Below, in pieces: positions 27,035 to 36,750 of a stretch of 64,000 nucleotides of DNA. Below the pieces are notes generated by a model, which saw only the letters and a list, made by a program, of their open reading frames with translations, was not told the origin of the DNA and did no database searches. Origin of the DNA: Affinirhizobium straminoryzae (GTDB lineage: Bacteria > Pseudomonadota > Alphaproteobacteria > Rhizobiales > Rhizobiaceae); assembly GCF_007004135.1 (NCBI RefSeq), contig NZ_VJMG01000030.1, forward strand, positions 1 through 64,000. The letters are read 5' to 3'. How positions within the stretch are numbered: position 1 is the stretch's first letter; every line of letters starts with the position of its first letter. A program made the position numbers and the translations under genes.

Positions 27035-27613
27035 ATGTGGTTCGCACGAAAAAGATCTGCCCTGTCGCTAGTTGCAGCAGCCTGCCTCTCGGCCGCGCTT
27101 GCCGGCTGCACCAGCTACAGCCCGGCACCGAAGGCCTTCGCCCAGGCAACCATCCAGCCCTACCGTCTCGACAGCGGCGACCGTCTGCGCGTCGCCGTCT
27201 TCGAACAGCCGAGCCTGTCGAACACCTATACGGTCGATCAGGCGGGCTACATCTCCTTCCCGCTGATCGGTCAGGTGCCGGCGCGCGGTCAGACCCTTGC
27301 CGGCCTTGAGGGCGCCATTGCCACGAAGCTGAAGCAGGGCTATCTGCGCAACCCGGACGTGACGATCGAGGTCGACCGCTATCGCCCCGTCTTCGTGATG
27401 GGCGAAGTCGGCCGTCCCGGACAGTATTCCTACGTGCCGGGCATGACGGCACAGAACGCGATCGCGATTGCCGGCGGTTTTACCCCGCGCGGCAACCAGC
27501 GCGATATCGACATCACACGCAAGATCAATGGAGACGTCCTGACGGGCCGCACAAGCATTTCGAGCCCGATTCTGGCCGGCGACACCATCTACGTGCGCGA
27601 ACGGCTGTTCTGA
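27035..27613 (+). CDS. Wza-like polysaccharide export lipoprotein
   Basis: Outer-membrane/periplasmic protein of 192 residues with a lipoprotein signal ending in the lipobox LAGC. It then has the Poly_export domain (YRLDSGDRLRVAVFEQPSLS with VDQAGYISFPLIGQV) and one SLBB domain (VFVMGEVGRPGQYSYVPGMT). At this length it lacks the long C-terminal helix of E. coli Wza, like the short exporters of holdfast and unipolar-polysaccharide loci. The start at 27035 gives the best signal peptide. It heads a probable operon: the glycosyltransferase ATG is 4 bases after its stop. Confidence 0.92.
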   Translation: MWFARKRSALSLVAAACLSAALAGCTSYSPAPKAFAQATIQPYRLDSGDRLRVAVFEQPSLSNTYTVDQAGYISFPLIGQVPARGQTLAGLEGAIATKLKQGYLRNPDVTIEVDRYRPVFVMGEVGRPGQYSYVPGMTAQNAIAIAGGFTPRGNQRDIDITRKINGDVLTGRTSISSPILAGDTIYVRERLF

Positions 27614-27617
27614 GACC

Positions 27618-28757
27618 ATGACGGCACGTCCGCTGCGGATCATCCATTGCTTTCGGTCGCCCGTCGGCGGAATTTTCCGCCATGTGCGCGATCTGGTGGA
27701 GGAGCATGCGGCGGCTGGCCATCAGGTCGGCATTCTCTGCGACAGCTCCACCGGGGGCACGCATGAGGAGAAACTCTTCGAGGCGATCGCGCCCCGGCTT
27801 GCGCTGGGCCTGACGCGCCTTCCCATCCGTCGCTCGATCGCTCCCTCCGATCTGGCGGCGCTCTACAGAAGTTATCGACATATCAAAAGTTTGCGGCCGG
27901 ATGTTCTGCACGGACACGGCGCCAAGGGTGGCGTCGTGGCACGGCTCATCGGCTCAGTGCTGCGGGTGAACAGGTATTGCGTAGCCCGCCTCTATTCTCC
28001 GCATGGCGGCAGCCTGCACTATGACCGGTCGCGCCCGGCCGGTCAGGTGGTGCTGCGTCTGGAACGCCTGCAGGAGCGCTTCACCGACAGCCTCGTCTTC
28101 GTGTGCGATTATGAGCAGCGAACCTATGAGGCGAAGGTGGGCAAGCCTCGCGCGCCGGCCCGGGTGATCTACAACGGCATCACCGACAGTGAATTTTCTC
28201 CCGTGACGACGGCCCCGCAAGGGGCCGATTTTCTCTATATCGGCATGATGCGCGACCTGAAGGGGCCGGATGTTTTCATCGAGGCCTTTGCCGAGACCGA
28301 ACGCGCCGTTGGCCGCCCGCTCTCGGCCGTGATGGTGGGCGACGGGCCGGACCAGCAGCGCTACCGGGAGATGATCGTCGAGGCCGGACTTGGCCGGCGC
28401 ATCCGGGTGGAGGACGCCATGCCGGCGCGGACTGCCTTTTCGCTGGCCCGCACGGTCGTCGTTCCCTCCCGCGCCGAGGCCATGCCCTACATCGTGCTTG
28501 AAGCGCTGGCCGCCGAAAAGCCGGTGATTGCCAGCCGCGTGGGCGGCATTCCCGAAGTGTTGGGTGTCGACAGTGCTGCACTTGCAACGCCAGGCGATGC
28601 CCGCGACCTCGCCCGCCGCATGACCGACGTTCTCATCGATCCCGACTGGCAAGCGCGCGTGATGCCGCTGCCGGAGGCATTCCGGGCCACCTTCTCCGTC
28701 TCCGCCATGGCGGGACAAATGCTCGGGCTCTACCGCGAGCTGATTAGCCCCCACTGA
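27618..28757 (+). CDS. Glycosyltransferase family 4
   Basis: Cytoplasmic GT-B glycosyltransferase of 379 residues. The N-terminal domain begins LRIIHCFRSPVGGIFRHVRDL; the C-terminal nucleotide-sugar domain contains FLYIGMMRDLKGPDVFIEAF and the retaining-enzyme motif SRAEAMPYIVLEALA. It would add a sugar to the lipid-linked repeat unit. Donor and acceptor are unknown. Translation is probably coupled to the exporter gene upstream. Confidence 0.92.
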   Translation: MTARPLRIIHCFRSPVGGIFRHVRDLVEEHAAAGHQVGILCDSSTGGTHEEKLFEAIAPRLALGLTRLPIRRSIAPSDLAALYRSYRHIKSLRPDVLHGHGAKGGVVARLIGSVLRVNRYCVARLYSPHGGSLHYDRSRPAGQVVLRLERLQERFTDSLVFVCDYEQRTYEAKVGKPRAPARVIYNGITDSEFSPVTTAPQGADFLYIGMMRDLKGPDVFIEAFAETERAVGRPLSAVMVGDGPDQQRYREMIVEAGLGRRIRVEDAMPARTAFSLARTVVVPSRAEAMPYIVLEALAAEKPVIASRVGGIPEVLGVDSAALATPGDARDLARRMTDVLIDPDWQARVMPLPEAFRATFSVSAMAGQMLGLYRELISPH

Positions 28758-28889
28758 TCGACAATCGCCACTCAAAGCTTTCTTAGCACCTTTGCTGCTA
28801 TTGCTGCGGCTTCAAGCGCGCATCACGCGGCTCCTGCCGCCTGAAGCGCATGCTGAGGACTTAAGGGTAAGGCAGGCGGGATCACGACG

Positions 28890-30446
28890 ATGAACGAACC
28901 GGCGCGGCAGGACGAGTTCAACGTGGAGGCCCTGCGCCAGAAGGTGACTGCCATCGCGCCCGATGCAGCCCCGGCCGCAGGCGGCCACAAGCCCGTCGAA
29001 CTGAATCCCTTCGCCCGCCAGATTGCCGAGCAGTTCCGTGACACAAACCGCAGTCCCGCCATGCTGGCGGGACAGATCCGGCTGGCCGAGTTTCTCCTGA
29101 TCCTTGGTGTCGGTCTTGTCGCCACCCTGCCCGCAGGCATCGCAGAGGCCACCGATCTTCTCGCTCCGCTTCTGGTGAGCGCATGCGCGGCTGCGGTGGC
29201 GGTTTTGCTGCTGCAGCTCGCCGATGCCTATCAGATCCCGTCGCTCCGGGCGCCGAACCGCATGTGGCGTCGCGTGATGACGGCCTGGACGATTGGCTTT
29301 GCCGTGCAGATGGCGGGCAGCGTCGCGATCGACCGGCCGATGTCGTCTGTGGCCATGCTGGCGCTCTGGTATCTCGTCGGCACACTCCTGCTGCTGGCGC
29401 TGCGACAGGCTCTTGCCTTCGGCATCCGTCACTGGTCGCGCAATGGAATCATGGAACGGCGCGCCGTCATCGTCGGCGGTGGCCAGCCGGCGAAGGATCT
29501 GGTGCGCGCGCTGGAACAGCAGGAGGACAACGACATCCGCATCTGCGGCCTGTTCGACGACCGCGGCAGCGAGCGCTCGCCCGATGTGGTCGCCGGCTAT
29601 CCGAAACTCGGCACCTTCGATGAACTGGTGGAATTTGCCCGCCTCGCCCGCATCGACATGCTGATCATCGCGCTGCCCGCCACCGCCGAGGAACGCATCC
29701 TGCAGCTGGTGCGCAAGCTCTGGGTGCTGCCGGTCGACATCCGGCTTGCCGCCCATGCCAGCCGCCTGCGCTTTCGCCCGCGCACCTATTCGCATGTCGG
29801 CAGCGTGCCGATGCTCGACCTGTTCGACAAGCCGATCCGCGACTGGGATTCGGTTGCCAAGCGCATCTTCGACATCGCCTTTGCCGTGGCCGCTCTGCTC
29901 GTTGCCTGGCCGGTGATGCTGGCGGCGGCCGTTGCGGTGAAGGCCACCTCGAAAGGGCCGGTCTTCTTCATGCAGAAGCGCCACGGCTTCAACAACGAGG
30001 TGATCAACGTCCTGAAATTTCGCTCCATGTACACGGAGCTTGCCGATCCGACCGCGCGCAAGGCGGTGACGAAGAACGATCCGCGCGTCACCCCGGTCGG
30101 CCGCTTCCTGCGCAAATCCTCGCTGGACGAGCTGCCGCAGCTGTTCAACGTGCTGCGCGGCGAGCTTTCCCTCGTCGGCCCGCGCCCGCATGCGGTGCAT
30201 GCCCAGACCGGCGAACGCAAATATGTGGACGTCGTCGAGAGCTACTTCGCCCGCCACCGGGTCAAGCCAGGGGTGACCGGCTGGGCGCAGATCAACGGCC
30301 TGCGCGGCGAGCTGGACAGCGACGAGAAGATCCGCGCCCGCACCGCCTACGACCTCGATTACATCGAAAACTGGTCGCTGCTGTTCGACCTGAAGATCCT
30401 GTTCCTCACGCCGATCCGCCTGCTCAACACGGAGAATGCCTATTGA
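28890..30446 (+). CDS. Polyprenyl-phosphate sugar-1-phosphate transferase (initiating enzyme)
   Basis: Membrane protein of 518 residues of the polyisoprenyl-phosphate hexose-1-phosphate transferase family. Four N-terminal spans (about 60-175) and a CoA-binding-like domain ([17 protein letters not shown]) are followed by a fifth segment ([19 protein letters not shown]). The catalytic C-terminal domain contains [28 protein letters not shown] and [13 protein letters not shown]. It transfers a sugar phosphate to undecaprenyl phosphate, the first step of repeat-unit synthesis. The preceding gap of 132 bases may hold an extra promoter. Its stop overlaps the next gene. Confidence 0.95.
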   Translation: MNEPARQDEFNVEALRQKVTAIAPDAAPAAGGHKPVELNPFARQIAEQFRDTNRSPAMLAGQIRLAEFLLILGVGLVATLPAGIAEATDLLAPLLVSACAAAVAVLLLQLADAYQIPSLRAPNRMWRRVMTAWTIGFAVQMAGSVAIDRPMSSVAMLALWYLVGTLLLLALRQALAFGIRHWSRNGIMERRAVIVGGGQPAKDLVRALEQQEDNDIRICGLFDDRGSERSPDVVAGYPKLGTFDELVEFARLARIDMLIIALPATAEERILQLVRKLWVLPVDIRLAAHASRLRFRPRTYSHVGSVPMLDLFDKPIRDWDSVAKRIFDIAFAVAALLVAWPVMLAAAVAVKATSKGPVFFMQKRHGFNNEVINVLKFRSMYTELADPTARKAVTKNDPRVTPVGRFLRKSSLDELPQLFNVLRGELSLVGPRPHAVHAQTGERKYVDVVESYFARHRVKPGVTGWAQINGLRGELDSDEKIRARTAYDLDYIENWSLLFDLKILFLTPIRLLNTENAY

Positions 30447-31702
30447 GCGCGCTGGCCGACAGCCCTGCCCCGCCGTTTCACCCGCAACGGGCGGCGCTGA
30501 GGCTGGTCGGTTCCGGCATGGTGGCCTTCGGCGTCTTCCTGTCCGGCTTCGTCATCTCGGAACCCGCCCCTTACGAGCTGATGATGGCGGTGCAGATCGC
30601 GCTCTGGTTCCTGCTGGGGCTGAAGATCTCGCGGCCGGTGGCACCGCTCCTCATCCTGCTGCTGCTCTTCAATGTCGGCGGCATCCTGTCCCTGACGGTG
30701 ATGGCGGATATCTCCGAGGGGCCGATGTATATGGCGGTCTCCACCTTCCTCGCCCTCAGCGCCGTCTTCTATGCCGCCATCATCGAGGATGGCCACCAAC
30801 GCCTGCTGCTGATCTTCCGTGCCTGGGTGGCCGGGGCTCTCATCACGGCGATTCTCGGTATTCTCGGCTATTTCCATGCCTTTGCGGGGGCCGAGATCTT
30901 TACGCTCTACGACCGCGCCAAGGGTGCCTTCCAGGATCCCAATGTGTTCGGGCCCTATCTCGTGGCGCCGGCGCTCTACCTGATGTACAGGCTTCTCTCC
31001 GGCTCGCTTGCCCGCGCACCGCTTTACATCGCCGGCCTGCTGGTGCTGACGCTCGGCATCTTCCTCTCCTTCTCCCGCGCCGCCTGGGGGCTTTACCTGT
31101 TTGCCACGCTGATGCTGGTGGCGGTGATGCTGCTGAAGGAGCGCACCGCCGCCTTCCGGCTGAAGATCTTCTCGCTCTCGCTTGCCGCCATGGTGCTGCT
31201 GATCGTGGCGATCGGCGGCGTACTGCAATCAAAGAAGGTGGACGAGCTGTTCCTCAATCGCGCCAAGCTGGTGCAATCCTATGACGGGGCGCGCCTCGGC
31301 CGCTTCGAGCGGCACAAGATCGGCTTCCTGATGGCGATGGAGCGGCCGCTCGGGCTCGGCCCCATGGTGCTTGGAAAGATGTTCGGCGAGGACGAGCACA
31401 ATATCTGGCTGAAATCGCTCACCACCTATGGCTGGCTGGGATTCGTCTGCTACGTGACCTTGATCTGGTCCACGCTGATCATCGGCTTTCGATCACTGCT
31501 CCGGGAGCGGCCCTGGCAACCCTATCTGATGATCGCCTGGATCCTGATTGCCGGGCATGCGCTGATCGGCAATGTCATCGACATCGACCACTGGCGCCAT
31601 GTCTATCTGCTGTTCGGCATCGTCTGGGGCTGCTTTGCGCTGGAGCAGCGCCATCAGCGCGACCGAACCGCTCCCGCTCCGGCGACGACAGAGCCCTCTT
31701 GA
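30443..31702 (+). CDS. O-antigen ligase/Wzy-polymerase family protein
   Basis: Integral membrane protein of 419 residues with about eleven hydrophobic segments and a Wzy_C/ligase-type loop (FQDPNVFGPYLVAPALYLMYR and GRFERHKIGFLMAMERPLG, with DEHNIWLKSL). It would polymerise or ligate the polysaccharide. The start is a TTG at 30443 that overlaps the stop of the initiating-transferase gene (TTGA), with GGAG in front, so translation is coupled; no upstream ATG exists in frame. The first ATG inside would cut into the first span. Confidence 0.88.
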   Translation: MSALADSPAPPFHPQRAALRLVGSGMVAFGVFLSGFVISEPAPYELMMAVQIALWFLLGLKISRPVAPLLILLLLFNVGGILSLTVMADISEGPMYMAVSTFLALSAVFYAAIIEDGHQRLLLIFRAWVAGALITAILGILGYFHAFAGAEIFTLYDRAKGAFQDPNVFGPYLVAPALYLMYRLLSGSLARAPLYIAGLLVLTLGIFLSFSRAAWGLYLFATLMLVAVMLLKERTAAFRLKIFSLSLAAMVLLIVAIGGVLQSKKVDELFLNRAKLVQSYDGARLGRFERHKIGFLMAMERPLGLGPMVLGKMFGEDEHNIWLKSLTTYGWLGFVCYVTLIWSTLIIGFRSLLRERPWQPYLMIAWILIAGHALIGNVIDIDHWRHVYLLFGIVWGCFALEQRHQRDRTAPAPATTEPS

Positions 31703-31733
31703 CCGCGGCCGGCGCAGGCCCATTTCATCAGGC

Positions 31734-32021
31734 ATGATCAGCATCGAACAAATCCGCGCCGCACGCGCCATGCTTGGACTTTCCGCCAAGGACCTTGCCC
31801 GGGCGTCCGGTCTTTCATCTCAAGATATCGAAGCGCTGGAGCGCGGAGAAATGCCGGGCATCGATCTGGCGCGGCTGAAGGCAACGCTGGAAGGCCACGG
31901 CATCGTGTTTGTGGCGGCAGGCGAGGATAATCCGGGGGCTGGCCCCGGCGTCCGCTTGCGCCAGGCACCGGCGGATGAGGGACTGCGTCCGGAACATCTC
32001 AGCTCCGCCAACGACGGTTGA
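31734..32021 (+). CDS. XRE-family helix-turn-helix protein
   Basis: Protein of 95 residues. Residues 1-60 form a lambda-repressor-like fold (ISIEQIRAARAMLGLSAKDL, ARASGLSSQDIEALERGE); the rest is short and probably disordered. A likely DNA-binding regulator, target unknown. It follows the polysaccharide operon by 31 bases and could regulate it. Its 3' end overlaps the opposing small membrane-protein gene by 23 bases. Confidence 0.8.
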   Translation: MISIEQIRAARAMLGLSAKDLARASGLSSQDIEALERGEMPGIDLARLKATLEGHGIVFVAAGEDNPGAGPGVRLRQAPADEGLRPEHLSSANDG

Positions 32022-32268
32022 GGCGCATCGGCGCGATCGCCACGGACGCATCCTCGTGCCGGTGGCGAAAACGGCCAAGTGCGGCCCAGACCATCACGCC
32101 GAAAAGCGTCAGCGGCCACACCAGACACAGGACAAGGCCAATGACCCGCAGCCCTGTCCACCGCTCGCCCGAGGCCAGCCGATCGAGAATCGCCTGCCCC
32201 AGGAAGACGAGCGCCACCAGCATGTAGATGCAGGCCAGGACCACCTCGAACCAGAGGGGAAGTGTCAC
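31999..32268 (-). CDS. Small two-span membrane protein, unknown
   Basis: Protein of about 89 residues with two hydrophobic segments (WFEVVLACIYMLVALVFLG and VIGLVLCLVWPLTLFGVMVW) and a basic C-terminal tail. I chose a GTG start at 32268 because GAGG lies eight bases before it and because the upstream extension to 32478 is arginine-rich and unlike protein. Function unknown; no family recognised. Confidence 0.55.
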   Translation of the reverse strand: MTLPLWFEVVLACIYMLVALVFLGQAILDRLASGERWTGLRVIGLVLCLVWPLTLFGVMVWAALGRFRHRHEDASVAIAPMRLNRRWRS

Positions 32269-32464
32269 CGTGAGAACCTCGCGAAAACTGACGACTGCTC
32301 GAATTATGCCGTCTTTTGCGCCCGACACAAGCAGGCGGCGCGCCGCGCCGGGCGCGACGCCATCAGGTTCGTGCGCCCTCGCGATTTGCCTGGAACAAAA
32401 CCACGACTGGGTCGTTGATCGGCGCCCGCTCGAACGCGGGTTCTCGATCAAGGAGTTTTGGAAA

Positions 32465-32614
32465 ATGGCCCGCAGCAACAGTCTTTACCTGATCATCGGC
32501 GCGCTCGTCGTGGTCGTCGCCGGACTGGGCGCCTATGTCGTGCACGAGGAAACCAAGCCGAAGGGCGTGGAGATGAGCATTTCCAGCAATGGCGTCAAAG
32601 TGGAACAGAATTGA
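32465..32614 (+). CDS. Single-span small protein, unknown
   Basis: Protein of 49 residues, with one hydrophobic segment (LYLIIGALVVVVAGLGAYVV) and a short polar tail. AAGGAG stands nine bases before the ATG at 32465, a strong ribosome binding site that argues it is real. Similar tiny membrane proteins are common in rhizobia and poorly annotated. No function can be given. Confidence 0.65.
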   Translation: MARSNSLYLIIGALVVVVAGLGAYVVHEETKPKGVEMSISSNGVKVEQN

Positions 32615-32722
32615 CCTGCCTCAATGCGAGAACGTTTGCGAATATTAACCTTTCGCGATATACAATCATGCGGGGAATAGCAGAAAACTGCAGCGCATAA
32701 AAAGAGAACGAGAGGGTGCATC

Positions 32723-32911
32723 ATGACCGAGCATGTCGATCAAAAAGTCACCGAGAGGCAAGGCCTGCGCAAGGTCTGGAACGTCAGCGAGTTCGCACGG
32801 CGCTACCGTCTGGATTCTCGGGAAGAGAACCGGCTTCTGAAGCTGCTGGGGCCCTTTGCCTCGGAGCAGGAACTGCTGATGAACGCAACCCGTACGCCGA
32901 TTTTTCGCTAG
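32723..32911 (+). CDS. Small conserved rhizobial-type protein, unknown
   Basis: Basic protein of 62 residues (WNVSEFARRYRLDSREENRL with ASEQELLMNATRTPIF near the end). The helical SEFARRYRLD stretch resembles a small regulator-like helix pair, but no family is certain. GAGAGGG precedes the ATG at 32723. An AT-rich segment with CTTTCGCGATATACAAT-type sequence upstream may be its promoter. Confidence 0.6.
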   Translation: MTEHVDQKVTERQGLRKVWNVSEFARRYRLDSREENRLLKLLGPFASEQELLMNATRTPIFR

Positions 32912-32993
32912 GCAATTCTCCCTCACGCCCGAATTAGGTCTTGCACCCTGCGCGGCAAGTCAGTAAGGAGGGCGTGCTTCCAAGGAAGCAGGT

Positions 32994-33070
<77 letters not shown>

Positions 33071-33513
33071 TTTCTTCCCGGAACCTTCCCATCCCCCAGA
33101 TGGCGGTTCGCTTTTCTTCAACAGCCTGTGCCGCACTATTGCCCGTTGATGTGTCGCGGTCAGCGGTGAGTTTCACTGTGCAGCTAAATGGCTTGAAACC
33201 TCCTGCCGGATTGCCGGATTGCTTTCAACCGGCCAAAGGTCTCCTCCGCCGTGACAGGCGCATGAGATCGCACGGGACCGTACTCCCGAGACATCATCTT
33301 CCCTCATCCCCCAGAAGACACGCAGTCCGATCCCGATTCGGAGCCAGTGCGAAACCGGACACTGCGGAAGAGAATCTGGCAGCGCTGGTGGGCCGTATCC
33401 TCAGAAACAGGCAATGTCGCGGTACAGGGAGGCTGCACGGAAAACGTCCTTGGCGAGATCGCAGGCAGGAACGGGCGACACCGCCGGCCCTTCCCGCAGC
33501 AAAACGGCGGCCG
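33071..33513. other. Intergenic region after tRNA-Pro
   Basis: No supported gene. Reading frames crossing it are shadows of the MerR gene or lack start signals. I see no inverted repeat at its ends, no copy of the tRNA 3' end and no terminator with a T tract. It may be remnant DNA or an untranslated leader; nothing definite can be said. Confidence 0.5.
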
Positions 33514-34050
33514 TCAGCGCACCTGGTCCAGCAGGCGCTTGCATTCCAGAAGATCGAAGAGAGCCTCCTGCAGGAGGGCGCGGTCTTCCTTGCCGATGGA
33601 ACTCTTGCCGATCGACACTTCCAGCGAATCATCCTCGCTGCCACCGCCGAAGCCGAAGAAGCGGCCGCTGGGCTTTGCCTTCGGCCGGCCGACGATCTGG
33701 TCGTCGTCGGGGCTCACCACCTTCGGTTCCACCACCCGGTCGTTGTTGGCGGCCATGATGGCCTCCATTGTCGCCATGTCGCCAGAGGCAATGGCGGCCA
33801 CGAACTTGTTGCCATTGGTGCGCAACAGCTTTTGCACGCCCTTGATGGTATAGCCGTGATCGTAAAGCAGGTGACGGATGCCCTTCAGAAGATCGACGTC
33901 TTCCGGGCGATAGTAGCGGCGGCCACCGCCGCGCTTCATCGGCTTGATCTGCGGAAAACGGGTCTCCCAGAAGCGGAGCACGTGCTGGGGCAGGTCCAGA
34001 TCGTCGGCAACTTCGCTGATCGTGCGAAAGGCGTCCGGGCTCTTGTCCAC
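33514..34050 (-). CDS. MerR-family transcriptional regulator
   Basis: Protein of 178 residues. The winged-helix MerR domain (about 4-75) has [20 protein letters not shown] and the [19 protein letters not shown] segment. A long C-terminal part lacks effector cysteines, unlike metal sensors. This gene follows ihfA in many Rhizobiales; its targets are unknown to me. I chose GTG at 34050 ([10 protein letters not shown]) because GGAGATGAGAAC precedes it; the ATG at 34086 would add twelve residues. Confidence 0.88.
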   Translation of the reverse strand: MDKSPDAFRTISEVADDLDLPQHVLRFWETRFPQIKPMKRGGGRRYYRPEDVDLLKGIRHLLYDHGYTIKGVQKLLRTNGNKFVAAIASGDMATMEAIMAANNDRVVEPKVVSPDDDQIVGRPKAKPSGRFFGFGGGSEDDSLEVSIGKSSIGKEDRALLQEALFDLLECKRLLDQVR

Positions 34051-34186
34051 GTTCTCATCTCCACCGCCGGCAAAGCGCCGACTCACGCAACGGCATTTCG
34101 ATTGATAAACCGCATTTCAACGGCTTACGGCGTCGAATTCAAGCGTTTCAAGAAATGATAAACAGACGAATGCGTGAAAATCACGC

Positions 34187-34525
34187 TCAACCGGGCGGAT
34201 TGACCGGCTTCAGCTTGGCCTTGCGGGCGAGATGCGCCTTGAGGATGCGCTGCTTCAGCACGTTGGAGGCCTTGAACGTCATGACGCGGCGCGGTGAAAT
34301 CGGCACTTCCTCGCCCGTCTTGGGATTGCGGCCGATGCGTTCGTTCTTGGCGCGCACCTGGAAGGTGGCGAAGGACGACAGCTTCACGATTTCGCCGCGC
34401 ACGATGGCGTTGCAGATCTCATCGATCACCGTCTCGACGAGTTCGGCAGATTCGGTGCGGGAAAGGCCGACCTTGCGAAACACGGATTCCGCCAAGTCTG
34501 CTCTGGTCACTGTCTTGCCGGCCAT
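34187..34525 (-). CDS. ihfA: Integration host factor subunit alpha
   Basis: Protein of 112 residues of the HU/IHF family. [20 protein letters not shown] and the [20 protein letters not shown] arm with the [16 protein letters not shown] tip are typical of IhfA. With IhfB (elsewhere) it bends DNA sharply at specific sites for transcription and recombination. It lies in the conserved plsX-fabH-ihfA-merR order, 90 bases after fabH and 136 bases before the MerR gene. Confidence 0.96.
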   Translation of the reverse strand: MAGKTVTRADLAESVFRKVGLSRTESAELVETVIDEICNAIVRGEIVKLSSFATFQVRAKNERIGRNPKTGEEVPISPRRVMTFKASNVLKQRILKAHLARKAKLKPVNPPG

Positions 34526-34615
34526 GGCCCCCGCCCGTCACTGTTCGTTTTATTGGTGAAGCGCCCAAACACTATGTTCCTTGCGGTTCACGGTCAAGCA
34601 CTTGTAAACGCGAGA

Positions 34616-35587
34616 TTACCAGCGAATCAGAAGCGCGCCCCAGGTGAAGCCGCCGCCCATGGCTTCCAGCATCACGAGGTCGCCCTTCTGGATGCGCCCG
34701 TCGTCAGCCGCAACCGACAGCGCCAGCGGAATCGAGGCCGCAGACGTGTTGCCATGCAGGTCCACCGTGACCACCACCTTCTCCGGGGGAATGCCAAGCT
34801 TCTTGGCGGAGCCATCGATGATGCGGCGGTTTGCCTGGTGCGGCACCAGCCAGTCGAGATCCTCCGCGGTGGTGCCGGTCGATTCGAATGCGGCTTCGAT
34901 CACGTCGGTGATCATGCCGACCGCGTGCTTGAACACCTCGCGGCCTTCCATGCGCAGATGGCCGACCGTGCCGGTGGAGGATGGACCGCCATCGACATAG
35001 AGCTTGTCCTTGTGCGAGCCGTCGGAGCGCAGATGCGCGGTCAGCACGCCGCGATCGGCAATGGTGCCCTCCCCCTCCTGCGCTTCCAGAACGATGGCGC
35101 CGGCGCCATCGCCAAACAGCACGCACGTTGTGCGGTCGGTCCAGTCGAGGATGCGCGAGAAGGTTTCGGCGCCGATCACGATCGCACGGCGGGCAAGGCC
35201 GGCACGCAGATGCGCATCGGCCGTCGCCACCGCATAGACAAAGCCGGTACAGACGGCCTGCACGTCGAAGGCATAGCCATGCGTCATGCCGAGCCGGTTC
35301 TGGATATTGACTGCCGTTGCCGGGAAGGTGTTATCGGGCGTCGAGGTGGCGACGATCACCAGATCGATATCGGCGGGCGTCAGGCCGGCGCGGTCCAGCG
35401 CTGCCCGGGCCGCCTGCTCGCCAAGCGAGGCGCTGGTTTCGCCATCGCCGGCAATGTAGCGCTGGCGAATGCCGGTGCGCTGCACGATCCAGTCATCGGA
35501 CGTTTCCACCAGGCTTTCGAGTTCCTTGTTCGGGACGACGCGCTTGGGAAGCGCTGCGCCATACCCGAGAACCACTGAACGGATCAT
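34616..35587 (-). CDS. fabH: 3-oxoacyl-[acyl-carrier-protein] synthase III
   Basis: Condensing enzyme of 323 residues that starts fatty-acid synthesis from acetyl-CoA and malonyl-ACP. The catalytic triad is seen as Cys in [13 protein letters not shown], His in [10 protein letters not shown] and Asn in [11 protein letters not shown]. It starts [10 protein letters not shown]. Encoded 18 bases after plsX, so likely one operon. Confidence 0.97.
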   Translation of the reverse strand: MIRSVVLGYGAALPKRVVPNKELESLVETSDDWIVQRTGIRQRYIAGDGETSASLGEQAARAALDRAGLTPADIDLVIVATSTPDNTFPATAVNIQNRLGMTHGYAFDVQAVCTGFVYAVATADAHLRAGLARRAIVIGAETFSRILDWTDRTTCVLFGDGAGAIVLEAQEGEGTIADRGVLTAHLRSDGSHKDKLYVDGGPSSTGTVGHLRMEGREVFKHAVGMITDVIEAAFESTGTTAEDLDWLVPHQANRRIIDGSAKKLGIPPEKVVVTVDLHGNTSAASIPLALSVAADDGRIQKGDLVMLEAMGGGFTWGALLIRW

Positions 35588-35605
35588 GCTCGTTGTTCCT
35601 GTTTC

Positions 35606-36655
35606 TTACGCCGCTTCTTCCGGTCCTGCCGGTGGCAGGCGGCGGGCATGATAGGTCTTCAGATCCTGTGCGATCTTGTCGTTGAGGGCATTGCGCACCA
35701 TGTCGTAGCCGACATCGATGGCCGAGGCATAGCCCTCCGCATCCGTGCCGCCATGGCTCTTGATGACGATGCCGTTGAGGCCGAGGAAGACGCCGCCATT
35801 GACCTTGCGCGGGTCCATCTTCTCGCGCAGCAGGTCGAAGGCGCTCTTGGCGAGCAGATAGCCGATCTTCGACAGAAGCGTGCGCGACATGGCCGAGCGC
35901 AGCAGTTCCGCCATCTGGCGGGCAGTGCCTTCGGCCGTCTTCAACGCGATATTGCCGGTGAAGCCTTCGGTAACGACGACGTCGACCACGCCCTTGCCGA
36001 TGTCGTTACCCTCGACGAAGCCATGATAGGCAATGGTCGAAAGACTCGCCTCGCGGATCATCCGCCCGGCTTCCTTGACCTCTTCCTGGCCCTTGACTTC
36101 CTCCACGCCGACATTCAGCAGTCCGACGGTCGGGCGGTCGATTTCGAACAGGGCGCGCGCCATGGCGCCGCCCATCAGGGCAAAGTCGAGGAGCTGCTGC
36201 GCATCGGCGCCGATCGTGGCCCCGATATCGAGCACGATGCTTTCGCCGCGCAGCGTCGGCCAGATGCCGGCAATCGCCGGTCGTTCGATATTGGCCATGG
36301 TGCGCAGGCAGAACTTGGCCATGGCCATCAGGGCGCCGGTATTGCCGGCGGATACGACGGCATCCGCCTCTCCCGTCTTCACCGCCTCGATGGAACGCCA
36401 CATGGAGGAGGTATAGCGGCCGCGGCGCAGGGCCGCGCTCGGCTTCTCATCCATGGTGATGGCCACTTCGCAATCATGGAAGACGGATTTTTCGCGAAGC
36501 TTCGGATAACGGGCGAGAAGCGGCTCGCATTCGGCCTTCTGGCCAAAGATGATGAAGGTGACATCCGGATGGCGTTCAAGCGCCTTGGCGGCGCCCGGAA
36601 TGACAACCGAGGGACCGAAATCGCCACCCATGGCGTCGAGAGAAATCCTGATCAC
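35606..36655 (-). CDS. plsX: Phosphate acyltransferase PlsX
   Basis: Protein of 349 residues that makes acyl-phosphate from acyl-ACP for phospholipid synthesis. Family motifs are [12 protein letters not shown] at the N-terminus, [11 protein letters not shown] in the middle and [14 protein letters not shown] later. The start is taken as GTG at 36655 because the family begins M-I-R-I-S-L-D; upstream in-frame sequence to 36700 offers only TTG. First gene of plsX-fabH. Confidence 0.96.
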   Translation of the reverse strand: MIRISLDAMGGDFGPSVVIPGAAKALERHPDVTFIIFGQKAECEPLLARYPKLREKSVFHDCEVAITMDEKPSAALRRGRYTSSMWRSIEAVKTGEADAVVSAGNTGALMAMAKFCLRTMANIERPAIAGIWPTLRGESIVLDIGATIGADAQQLLDFALMGGAMARALFEIDRPTVGLLNVGVEEVKGQEEVKEAGRMIREASLSTIAYHGFVEGNDIGKGVVDVVVTEGFTGNIALKTAEGTARQMAELLRSAMSRTLLSKIGYLLAKSAFDLLREKMDPRKVNGGVFLGLNGIVIKSHGGTDAEGYASAIDVGYDMVRNALNDKIAQDLKTYHARRLPPAGPEEAA

Positions 36656-36750
36656 GCGCTCCTGATCCTTCTGTCCCGCGCTTGGCGAAATCGCGGCCAA
36701 AATACTGCTTTTGCCGCCGCATACAACTCATTCCTCAGAAAATGCAAACC

